Origin: Lethocerus indicus
Lineage: Eukaryota; Arthropoda; Insecta; Hemiptera; Belostomatidae
Reading direction: 5' to 3'
DNA: 64,000 bases
NCBI GenBank assembly: GCA_019843655.1
Contig: JACDQD010000005.1
Span: 13,915,575 to 13,979,574 of the forward strand
How positions within the stretch are numbered: position 1 is the stretch's first letter; every line of letters begins with the position of its first letter. The notes beneath the pieces are model-generated. The model was not told the origin of the DNA, ran no database searches, and saw only the letters and a list, made by a program, of their open reading frames with translations. Positions 47,606 to 58,961 of the stretch are shown here, piece by piece. The translations under genes and the position numbers were made by a program.

Positions 47606-47682
47606 TTGAGAACTAATACATTTTTTATTTTGCAGGTAAGAATCTACCCGGAATATAAGACTACCGTTCACGCACAGTAAGT
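47606..47682 (+). promoter_or_regulatory. Recursive splice site (ratchet point) 2 with a 41-nt recursive exon
   Basis: CTAATAC at 47613-47619 is a good branch-point sequence. It is followed by a T-rich tract and TTTTGCAG ending at 47635, then at once GTAAGA (47636-47641). The reconstituted TTGCAG|GTAAG is essentially the consensus ratchet junction of insect recursive splicing. A second 5' splice site, GTAAGT, starts at 47677 and bounds a 41-nt segment (47636-47676) for exon definition. Only the frame starting GTA is open (VRIYPEYKTTVHA, then two bases); the other two meet TAA. It shares strand and layout with the site at 13,676. A retained microexon is the alternative. Confidence 0.65.
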
Positions 47683-50600
47683 AATAATTATATTTCTGAC
47701 AGTTGATATGAATGCATGCTGTGAATAATATGCCGACATCCGTGTGTCCTACGAACCTCGGGACGGAATTATTCATGTCTGGATTAAATTTCGAAATTAG
47801 GCACCGCTAATACACTATGAATCTCTCATATTCGTCAGTGAAATACCCCAACAGGAGTCCAGTCGATGACAAGACAAATGAATAATATTGACATTGATTA
47901 ATATTTACTGTAATTAATTGCTTTTCTTTTAAAATAAGGATTACCGTTGCTGAATCTAAAACACATCAAAATCAAAATTAGATTATAAAGCCAGTAAAAT
48001 AACTCTGTATGTGTACATTATCCGTTCTGATACTTCAGTGGATAGAAAGTGAAAAAAATCGTAGTTAATGAGTTCACTAGATTAAAAAGTGGGTACATTT
48101 TGAAACATCTGCAGACAAAACGGGTACTTTTAGAAAAGAGTAATTGTTTTTATCAGTGGCCTTAAACCTACCTTTTGATGGTCAAATTCTATTACGGGTC
48201 CTTTTCTTTAAAGTTACGTTTGGTTGGGCGCTGTACTCGTCCTTTTTACCTCCGAGCAATTTCATTGCCCAACTTGGTTAAATCAATTGGTTACCTTTGT
48301 CCTTCCCCCGCCTTTCGTTCTTTACTGTTTGATTTCGTTTTTAAGTTGTAACAGCAGTTTTTGAAATGGGTACTCCCAGACCCAGCTCATAAGTGGCTTA
48401 ACAAAAGATTATTATTGGATAATAATCTAACCATCGAAATTGGTCGAACTTTTAACTCGACATTTAACGTTGCAAAAGTTATAGTAGTTGAGATATAGAA
48501 TTTCCCAGCCTAACCGTCACCGTGGAATATTCAATTTCAAAAGGAAATGTCAACAGATTCAATGTTTAGATCCTACCACCTCTTAAAAGAATGCTGGTGA
48601 GAACACTTCTCGACCCCTTTCAATCGCTATTTTCTGCTTGACAGGACATGAATTCTATCATGTCATGTTTTATCTAAATCAACAATTTTCTGAACATTTT
48701 TGAACGCGTCTTTTAAACTTCGTCTGTTTCTATCTTAACCTTTTTCGTTCATGAATAATAATAGTTCCCAGTGTACAATAATTAAAGGTATAAGTATTCT
48801 ACCCTTGATAGGAATTCGCAAAGAAGTTTGATTTTCATCGTCAGATAAATGTTTTTGAAAGCTGTCAAAGAATTGAATTTATGGTAGTATATCAGTTTCA
48901 TTGATGTACTTGAATTGGGATTGATTAAACGGAGGCCTGAAAGTTATAATTTCATCTTTTTTCCATTACAACGTGTTTAGTTATAATATGTAAATTTTTC
49001 TTCGGTTCGATTCACTGAACGGATTTTAAACTCGATATAGCCACTCTTAGAACCTGGGTATGATGCCGCATTACAGTTTCTCTGGGCGTATTACTATATC
49101 ATCTTAATTGGTTAAGTTGGCGCATATGCCATGAATAACTCATCAGTTCGGGAAACTTACTCGAACTCGCCCCCACGCGCGGCCTCACCGCCGCGACACG
49201 CTCGGATTATATTTCCGAAATTCAACATTTGCCCTAATTTCTGCAGCAGTTTAGTACGGTGTTCCCAAGCTTCATTTTCCCATTGTAAAATGATTTATTA
49301 TTAGTTTAAAATGATCATAAGCGGCCAACTATCAGAATAATATGCGTGGTCGTTCTAAGGTTAATCTACTTTCGGTTTCCGAATAATGTGATGAAACGTA
49401 AAAGGACTCGATTTGAAAATTATATACATTATCATATCATCTCCTAGGCTGAACTATATCAGTACCATTGACGGTTCAGGGCGAAGGGACCTAGTTTCTA
49501 GGGGATTCACCTGAATCATAAGCCGTTTTCCCGGGATTTATACGACCTTTAATTAAAACCGGTGGCGGAGGTGCGCGCTTAGCGTTCCACATAGTCGGCA
49601 CCAGCTATTTGATTAGTTCCCTCCGTATTCTCTATTATCGAGAGCCAAAAGTCCTCCTTCGCATACAAAGTTCGATCAACTGGGAATGCATCGACTAATA
49701 AGAATGAAACTCGTGGATTTGTACGTTGGAAAGCCCTGTTTTTCAGACTGGACCAGTTTACCAGCTTTTTGTAATTTTAAAATATCATGTAACGGCCAGC
49801 GAATTATGTAGGTTGCTTTCCGGTCATTACTCATTACCTTGATAATGGTAACATTTTGAAGAAGGGTAATGAAAGGAAACACTGATGAACATGAATTGAA
49901 AGACGTTTATTATGTTTTTTTATTAAAGATTTGATTGAAATTTACTACGATCCCGGCTGTTCGAATTAATGATACAAATTTTCGTGTATGGGCTTTCCTG
50001 TCACCAATTTACTTAAAGGCGCATGTTAAGTCCAATCAGCGGACGATCTGTATCATACTACGCAAGTATATTAGAATAATGAGAAAGGAAAAAAAAGGGG
50101 TTTCTGTTATCGGTTGCGCAATTTGGTACGGCATCGGCCGGCTCTGATTTCCCAACAAAGCCTCAACTCGTCTACGCTTGGTCGGTTACGTAATTGTACG
50201 GTTCGAAACAATCTTTCATGGAGGAAATTGTGCGCACGGAATAAGGAAAATTATTCATAATAACAGCTCCCCTCGACGGTTTAAAAGTCTAAATACTGGA
50301 AACTTATTAGGAATGTTAAAATATTATCTGCCCCAGTAACAGTATATTTTACAACTCCCTTAAACTAAAAGCAAAATTGTAAAGATTAAGATATCATATA
50401 ATTACCAACTCCCTACGCAATTATTAATAAGGAGAATATGCTAATTATTGAAGACAAAAAAATAAACACTGTAGTACCGGGATTTTCAGTAACAATGGTT
50501 ATATATTTTTCACTCTTGTTTCTATTTACTATTTTTCCTATACACTCACTCTCTTATCTATTTCAGATTAGAATATATTGCACAGGTATATTTGCAGACA

Positions 50601-50894
50601 TCACTCTATTGTATTGTGTACACGTGATCGGTGTTTAATCGAATGGGCCCTTAATAGAATGATTAAAAAATCATTCGTTTCACATTTGTTACTAATATAC
50701 GGCGGGAGTTGAACTCGTACTCTATAAATTGTTACTTGGGACAATTGCCTGCTTTATTTCAATGTCAGACTTATCACTGTCCGCTGTAACTTCTGACTGA
50801 GGCAATTATTTAGCCTCGGGAATCAATACTAATTCCGAACCCGTTCTGTGATAAAGCGCTAATTAGAGTTACCTAGAAACACGCTACCGTTTTC
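47683..50894. other. Non-coding DNA
   Basis: Mostly AT-rich, with short GC-richer patches at about 49140-49220, 49550-49650 and 50830-50890. Frames up to 70 codons are not recognised. No transposon ends or RNA genes are seen. Confidence 0.4.
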
Positions 50895-50938
50895 CACGCA
50901 CAACACAATTGTGCGTGTTCAACCACAACTAGCGCTAG
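50895..50938. repeat. Perfect hairpin plus adjacent 10-bp palindrome
   Basis: CACGCACAA (50895-50903) and TTGTGCGTG (50909-50917) form a perfect 9-bp stem around a 5-base loop. Eleven bases later CTAGCGCTAG (50929-50938) is a perfect palindrome. It may be a cruciform or dimeric protein-binding site. It is too short for a microRNA precursor. Confidence 0.45.
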
Positions 50939-53740
50939 ACTCGGAAATCGATTGCCACCACATTCCAGCCCGGCTCTTGTTTTACCGAAACTAAATTTTG
51001 TTTCCTCCGTGTAAATGGAGATCATGAGTAAAAATTTATATCCAAGCTGAGACTCACTTTAAGTTTAACATACATTGTTACAAGATAATATTTACAGGAA
51101 ACGATCCTGCCTAATAAACATGATTGAAAATTTAAAATAGTAGATTAGTCTTTTTCTACGTGCTTTACCCGATGGTATTCACGCCGGCATAAAATTGATA
51201 GGATTTTTCAGGTGGAAGTGTTACCCTATTTTTCTTCTACGGTAGTGGAGTGAGGTCTTCAATCAGTTTGCGAGGACCGGAAAGTATGTGGCCTATAGAT
51301 GTGGACGGCTTTCTCGTCGATTGAATACAAATTAGGGTGAGAGCCGCCCCCAGCATCGCCCCCGCTTCCTTCACTCCCCCCCAGTATTCTTATCCTCTCG
51401 GAATTCCTCTCGGTTTATTTAAGCAGTCGCTCCACGGGATTAAACTCCGATGATTAAGCTTCGATTTTTACTACTTCCAGAATTATGTATTTCCCAACCG
51501 TCATAATTCCTACCCTATTGAACTTTCTATTTTTAGTTAGTCCGATTTTCCATTATTAAATTATCAACCAGAAGTTTTAACAGTAAAATATTCTCAGAAA
51601 GTACACAGCACCCAGAAAAGCGAACGCTAATGTAATAATAACCCCTATAATAAATAGTTAACTACAAATTTTATATATTTACATATTTAACTTAAAAAAG
51701 AATAACAACTCTACGATTTATAAAAGGGATCAACGTATAGAATACTAAACACAACGCTCATACAACACTCTCTGTGCATTACAGCACTCACTACATAACT
51801 TGTTTGTAATAATAATACAAAAATAACTGGGTTACACCTAGAAAATCAAAATACATAACTCGTTCACATATTATCGGTTCACGAGTTATCCTAACTTTCC
51901 CTTCGGTCCCCTCACGGATTCCTCACACCGCAAGTCCGAAATCCGGCGATATTTTTTCCATGTGCAGGATGGAATTTTGAAAAACACATTTATCGAGGCA
52001 ATATCCCTTTGGGGCCCGTAACTGGTCCTCCTTCCCCGGACGGCAATTTCTTTACTCTCGCTCAACCCCCACACCCCATCATAATAAATACGTGTCGCTG
52101 ACGCATAGAAAATAAATTACCTGCGTTTTTTCGCTTCCACCCCTTTGCTGTGTATTTTCGGAACCCGTTCTCGTCTTGCTTTATTTTCCTCCACAGTTTT
52201 CTCGGTTTTTTTCTCGCATCCAAATTTTTTCCGATTCTAATCGTGGTAATGAACCAACAGATTATGCATACAAAATTCCAAGGTAAATGCATCGGTGTAA
52301 CCTCTCTTTATTGTTTTCAGTGATATGTATTCCTAATTATTACACTACTTGACCTTGAGTTTGTGTTATTTTAAATTGTTGTAATTTGGATAAAAGATGG
52401 TTCTTACTGAAATTTATCTATTTTTTAAACAAATTTTATTTATAAAGAATCTATATGTTGATTAACATAAGTGTTTTCCTTAAATTTCCATAAATTTTAC
52501 TTCTAGGTGGCATTGAAATAATGTTTGTTGTTAATTGTGAGTAATGCATTTAATAGGCAGTTTAGGGCGAGTGATGTGCGTCTTGAAACCTGGGTTCCGG
52601 TCTCTAGAGACAGGTAGTTCAAATGTGCACTTCTGACAAGGATGGTAGTTTATAAGTTAGCATAAGGTCAGAGAGTGAGACCGCAGCCTAATTGCGCTAT
52701 ATAAGAATATATAATTTGTGTATGTGTCATAATTCGTGATAAATAAAGTTCGGAAAACAACACTTGTTCTTTCTTGCGAGTTCAGTTTCGCTTTTCTTCT
52801 ATTTGTTGTGGTTGGAAGGGAGGGATACGCTTTTTCCCCTAAAGGTAAGCGGGTTTGCCTAAGTGCAGTGCCGTGTAATTTTCCCGACCTCGGGTTCCAA
52901 CTCTGCTCTCGTAACATAACCAGGTTGTCATACTATATTTTAGCCGAAAGTGCAGGAAGCGAGAACCTTTCGTAATGTCGGATACTCCATCAAACCTTTC
53001 CTGAATCAACTCAAATATTAACATTAATACATTTATATTAATGGAATACCATTGTCAGTTCGTTTCTTCTACCGTCCTGAGCCCTATCTTCGACCAGTCT
53101 TAATTCTATGATTGTCTCAATTATAAGTGACAAAGTCGAAAGCGTTTCGGATTCCGACGAAGCACTATTACAATATTGGTTCAGTGGATTCTACACAGGC
53201 GGATTCTTGGCAGGTGTTCCGTTTCTTAGTTTGGGTGTTTGCTTTATCACGTTAGTCGACGGGCCTGTGTCTCTTGTGTACGCGTGTGATTCAAAATAAT
53301 ATTAAACCTTTTATGTAACAAAGAGCTTCTTACCGGAATAGAAATTTTGTTATCAAATTGTCTTGGAATTATCAATGTAAAGTAAACCACCGCGAGAAAC
53401 CTGCTCGTGGTTTCTCCGAATGTTTGTATTTGATGGAAGTGGGAAAACATCGTCTGAGGAAACTAAGACATTTTAATGTTATATATTGGTAAAAAGTATG
53501 AAATATGAGCTGTGTTTCTGCGAATCGACCAAAGAGTCGGTTTTAGTTTGTGAAGAAGGTTGGGTTCGGGAAATTCGTTTTTCCACGCGGAAAAACTCCA
53601 TTTATAACGCGTATCGGGCGAGCGGTGAGAAAGGAAAAATATGGCGCCACGCAGGTAGAATAAGAATTAGAAACTTCCGAATTTTATCTGGTACTGGTAT
53701 CCTTTACGCCGGGTTCGGCATTTCAATGGGGCCTACGTTT
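50939..53740. other. Non-coding DNA with islands at about 51180-51480 and 51890-52240
   Basis: The second island contains polypyrimidine-rich + strand sequence at 52110-52220. Frames of 60-91 codons, including the one at 53486-53761 that runs into the repeat described next, show no known domain. Confidence 0.35.
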
Positions 53741-54032
53741 TTCAGGACTGGCTTGAAATGAAAAGGAGGATGCTCCCACTTACGAAGTTCGCCTTTACAT
53801 TATCCTGTCTACGGGTTGGAAGGAGATACCCATGTAAATTTACTTTCACTCGATAAAAGAGCCTGATTTACGACTCTGTGTCCCGTAGAGCCGTTCAATG
53901 AGGCCCTGGACGTTCCTCGTCAGTCCGTGAGAATAGGTACAGCGTATCTATATTATCCAAAAACGTTTACCTTACACAAATCAGAAAATTAAAATCGTTG
54001 CTATTGTGCCCAGTGCCATACCGTACGGATTT
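53741..54032 (+). repeat. Diverged direct repeat, copy 1
   Basis: This segment aligns by eye with 54225-54505 in the same order and orientation. Shared landmarks are TTCNGGACTNGCTTG at the start, GAAGTTCGCCT against GACGTTTGCCT, CCTGTCTACGGGTTGG against CCTGCCTATAGTTGG, CCTGATTTACGACTC against CCCGATTTATTGACTC, GTAGAGCCGTT against GTAGGGCCGTT, and CGTTGCTATTGTGCCCAG against CGTTGCTATGGCGCCCAG. Identity is clearly above chance but low, so the duplication or the two insertions are old. No coding frame is shared. Confidence 0.7.
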
Positions 54033-54224
54033 TTTAGTATGAATTAAGAGACATTACGAAAGTATGTTTTCACGCAATATATTCAATATTAAATAAACAA
54101 AAATTCATTTAATATTTACTCCATCACTTGTCACTCTTGTGGGTTAATTTCACCACCAATGTTGAGAACTGTGGCTTTATTTTAACACTTCTGTTGGCAG
54201 GAGGTTGTACTGTTGGTAAGCATA

Positions 54225-54505
54225 TTCTGGACTCGCTTGGGTTGGAAATAGGAAATCCGCGGGACGTTTGCCTATAACCTGCCTATAGTTGGGAGTGGGG
54301 TTGTGGGATAACACACCGAAAGTTGGTTTTATTCCCATGGAGAACCCGATTTATTGACTCGTGTTTCACCGTAGGGCCGTTTGATGTGGCCCCGTTCGGA
54401 AAGGGGTCTCAGTCTTTTATCACCATACCCAAACGAATGTTGCTTGTGATAACCCATAAAATGTAAGCGTTGCTATGGCGCCCAGAGCACTGTTATTCTT
54501 GTGGT
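54225..54505 (+). repeat. Diverged direct repeat, copy 2
   Basis: This is the partner of 53741-54032, offset by about 480 bases. The stretch between copies, about 190 bases, is AT-rich and unrelated. The pair could be a local tandem duplication or two copies of an unnamed dispersed family. I see no inverted ends, poly-A tail or target-site duplication at the edges. Confidence 0.7.
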
Positions 54506-57500
54506 TCCTACATTGCGACAATAGCAAACCGCAAGTAAGTAATTTCAGTAAGTCAGTTTTCAGTAATTTATACTTTGGTTTTAAATAAATTGTTAAGCAT
54601 TTTTCAATTTTAAATATCCCGTATTTTATTCCCTTCTACCTCATGACCTCAGTGCGTGGTACCAACAGAAGAGATAGCGGACTAAATGCTATATTCGAAG
54701 GTTGACATCACGCAGTATATTGTAGCCATCGTTTCCTGAAACTTGGAACGGAGGTAGTGATACGAGCTGGGTTATCACTTTCTGGCTTTTGGTGTAATAG
54801 TGGATGACTGAACAGTTCGACTGTGTTCTTGTTTTTAAAACATAAATAATTCTCGACTATTCATTTGTCGCTGGACGCTTAGCAACAAGAGTTCGGTAAA
54901 CCGTTTAATCGTGACCACCTGGATACTATGTAATGTGAATGCCACTGGTTTGAGATCTTGTTTTGTGGTTGAGTATTTGAGGGATTGGGAAAATTATTTT
55001 TCATCGGGCTGCTTGAAGAAGTTCAAAAGATTCCTGATAAATTGTACTGTACTTCGTGAACCGATTGTACAGTATGCACTATACAATGGTGTCATCAATC
55101 ACGGCTTCTGGAAATATCTACTGCTCTTGGCGATTGATAAAAGGCGAGAGGAGATAAAATTAATTACCGTCCTGTCCATAATGGCGGGTGCTAAATGTTC
55201 CTCGAGGGACGGGCCCCAGTTTTGCATTTTTCACTGTCGGCGCTATGAAATCATCAACAGTAACAACTCAAACCGGTTTCAAATCATTAATATCAGCACC
55301 CTGAGGATTCTTTCTTGATGACGAAACCAGTCGTCACTATATGACAACGGCCTGCCCCTATTGAGTATACCAGCAAACAGGAGATTACAAAAACTAAGAT
55401 GCTTAAGAATAAGCATGTATTTAATTCCAACGAAACGTATTTTACATCAGAGCTCCAAGTTAGAGTCTACTCAGCTGTGACGCCGTTACTTCGAAATTAC
55501 ATTGCTTCCATTAATCTGTTCTATCAAGCGCCTTCAGTGTTCAGAGTAGGAAACAACAGAGGGGAAAATCATACGAGTATTATTATCGTAGTTGAAAATT
55601 ATGTCAAAAGTAAAATTAATAACTTTTGAGGGACATAATTAACTTTACACTCACTATTTGGGATCAATCAACTGGAGGGAATAACACACGTAGAGACAGA
55701 CAATTTTGAGTACTGCACCTAAATGTGTTTCACGTCCGCTGCCTTTAAATTAAGGAGCCGACTGCAGATGTTGGCTTGCCACTTTCGCTGTTGGCTCAGT
55801 CATCTATGGCGGACAGATGTTAGCCCTAGAGCCGCGATCGGGCATCGAATGGGTGCCGCCTAATGCGAGTGCCGGGCAAATAATAGATGGCCGGGGGCTG
55901 GCTGTTGTTGGCGGATTTGCCTTTGCGGTCAATCAGATCACGACAAGGAGCCATTTAAATGATAGTGTTCTTCTCGGTTCGCATTTGTTCCTCGGCTCTT
56001 TCTCAGAAGTCGATTTCCGCTGTGCTCCTATCCCTCACTCAGTTGATCACTCCATCACCCCTGAAATCTTGCTGGTACCCTTATTGAACATTACCATCGG
56101 AATTATTAATACATTCAATTTAACTATTATTTCATTTTTTAATTTATAATTCCATTAATTATTTTACTCTTAAAAAGAAAATGATGCAATTTATATTCTT
56201 CAGTTTGATTTCTTTTTATTTTATTTAAATAATTTAAATGCCGTACGTGAGGGCCAAATTTTGATAAATTTAAAGTAGCAGAAACCATAATTTACGGAAT
56301 ATTTATAGAACCAATTTATAATGATTTCAAACTGTTCGGATTTGAACCGTTCGATTCAAGTTGTTTTTTCATTCAAGTTTCTAGGGCTGTCATAGGAAAT
56401 ATTTTTTGCATCGCTATGAAAAGAAGGATTATAAAATAATGTTAATCTTAATGCTAATGTTATGCATACGTGCATATTATTTGTATAAAATTTTAAGATC
56501 AGAAATTAGAAGCGATTGCTTATGTTTCGTAGTATTTCAAAAAAGCGTCAAATAAAACCCGGAAAATCCTGCAGAAAATATACCCAATATATTTCCAAAC
56601 TTTTTGCGCTTTTTCAAAAAACAGATGAAAACCAGTTTCAAATATTATATTGCGGAAACTACAGTTTTGCCTCTGTGTTTATGTCGCTGATTCAAATATA
56701 GCCTGGATACATATAATTCCGGATCTAATAAAGACTTTATTACACACGTATTCGTTCAATGTTCCTGGTTTGGGACGGATTATATATTTTATTCGCAAAC
56801 GACTAGCATTGCCACCGTGTTCAACTGATGAAAGAATATATCTCGGAGCGTTGCTCAATAACGTATCCGGTTCATTACTCGGGGCCGGGCACCAGTTTAA
56901 TATTCCGGGAACCCGAGTCTTTCAGATGCAAATAATTCTCTCAACACTCGGCTTTTCCCCGTTCTGCTCAATTCGACTCCCCAGCCCAGCAAAGTTATAA
57001 CGCGATTACCCTTCCCAGATTCAACCTGCCGTAATCAAATTCCGTTTAAAATAACGCTTAGCACGTTACGTTGGGAAAAGACCGCCCATTTCCCGCATGA
57101 AATGATGCAATTTTATTATATGTTTAATTTGTATTTACATTTTGCCTTATTGGGATCCTCCATGTACGATGGGTGATGAACTTCAGGAAATATTTCTGAT
57201 GTAAATTAGGGACTAAAATAGGGTAATGGGTTATGAAATTAGGCACATTGCATAAACTGAAAAATTAAAGACATTATTATAATTTAGATAGAGCTAAGTT
57301 GAATTTTGTATGCCATTAACGAGTTGGAGAGCATAGTTCGGTTAAATATTCATAGCATGATATATCTTGACTAAAACGCTACTCAATAAAAATTAGACAT
57401 TAAACACAATACTATGAGCTAAGCATAAATTAGCCTTATCTTCAATGCTAATATTATTTGTTTCATTTTAGTTTTGTTCTAGTCATATCAAGAAACCTAG

Positions 57501-58939
57501 TCATGTTTTTCATATAGAAACACAAACCTGGATATACAAAGAAAAATTAAGTAAATCTAATGGGACTTTTTTAATTACGAAAATTGTAATATCCGATGGC
57601 AATTAATTAATCACGTTGGCCAAGGCTCTAAATCATTCAGATTAGATTAATACTCCTGGTTCTGATTTCAAAATATTCGAAAATTTCCATCGAAATTAAA
57701 GGTCCTTGTTATTGAACACACAGAACGATCCCAATATGGTTTAAGACAAGGTTTGGATTTCACCTTTCGCCGGCGGCAGTCAGGCGAATATTTCTTAATT
57801 CCCGGGCATTAATCCACTCCCGGTGGAGATTTACAATTGGCGCCGAAGTATTGGACCCGACCGCCGATTAAAAAACGCATATGTTTGCCGACACGTCCCT
57901 CGGCCCTGATAACGGTGTTTAACATATTTATGCGAGGTGTTTAGAGCGGGTCCGGTATTGTAATAGCGGCCGTAATGGCGACTCTGCGGTCCCGCCGTAT
58001 AAGGAAGTCAGCGGGCGTTCAAATGAAAGGCTGGGCCGGCGTAAATCGGCGCTTCGCTCTCCCCGTACGCGTCGCTAATTGCCGTTCGGACGCCGACGCC
58101 CAATCCGGGCCGACGCCTTCGTTTTCAGTCTCCCGTCCGAACATGCTTCTAATGGCGCTCCAATGGCTCCGATTAAATCTAAACGCCTCGGTCCCCTCGG
58201 CCTCCCAACGCTATGTTAATTCCGGCCCGAATTCGTAATGCAGCCATCAGCTTTATCGGCTCATAAAAGAATCGTTAGGTTCTTTTTTTCAATTGTAAAT
58301 AAAGTCAAATTAGTCCGGCTTTGGAAATAATAGCGAGTCACTTTCAACGAGTTGCCGTTTATGATTTGACTAATGTCTCCAGATCACTCATACTGTAGTT
58401 TACAATCCAGTTTATTATACCTGTTATTGATATCGGAGGATGTATGAATCATAGTGCTAATACCATACTTACATTAGTAACAGACAATCATTTGGGCTCT
58501 TAAAAGTATCAGAGGTAGTCGGTACGGTATATCATTTCTGTAATAAAATTTTTCAACTTACGAAAAATTACCTAAAAGCTATGATTATGTATGTCAATTC
58601 CTATGATGAATTCTGGCTATAATTTGATGGAGCAACTTTGATAACAACCATGATATGCTACTGAATATTCCTCATTAACTTATCCATTGCTTATGCAAAT
58701 GTTCAGCATATGGCCAGTTTACCGCCAAACTGGATCCCTCCTTTCGAGCAAAAATGCGTCATTGTTCTCCGCTATTTACCCGACCTAACAAATTACCAGT
58801 CCTCTAGCGCTATCTGTTTATTCACAGCGGTCGGCGTTGAATTATGTATAGATTCAATTTATGGCTTCCGTTATTGTTTAAGGAGGCCCGCTAAACTTCC
58901 CATTGAATAATATATATAGCTCCTCCGAATAGGTATTAT
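54506..58939. other. Non-coding DNA with islands
   Basis: Islands lie at about 55740-56100, 56800-57060, 57730-58260 and 58700-58900. The one at 57730-58260 is among the most CpG-dense DNA in the window, with several GGCCG/CGGCC strings, and has an unrecognised 87-codon frame. Frames of 135 codons (54911-55318) and 110-116 codons elsewhere have no visible domain. AT-rich DNA fills the rest. Confidence 0.35.
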
Positions 58940-58961
58940 TATCATGGCCAACGCCATGATA
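58940..58961. repeat. Perfect 9-bp hairpin
   Basis: TATCATGGC (58940-58948) and GCCATGATA (58953-58961) flank the 4-base loop CAAC. It lies just right of a GC-richer island. No T-run follows and the context is eukaryotic, so it is not a bacterial-type terminator. Confidence 0.5.

Noticed and set aside
54911..55318. 135-codon + strand frame as a gene
   Set aside because: The composition looks like translated non-coding DNA (many Ile, Cys, Asn). There is no recognisable motif.
55817..56149. 110-codon + strand frame with a hydrophobic C-terminus
   Set aside because: The hydrophobic end comes from AT-rich sequence. No family is recognised and no splice context is present.
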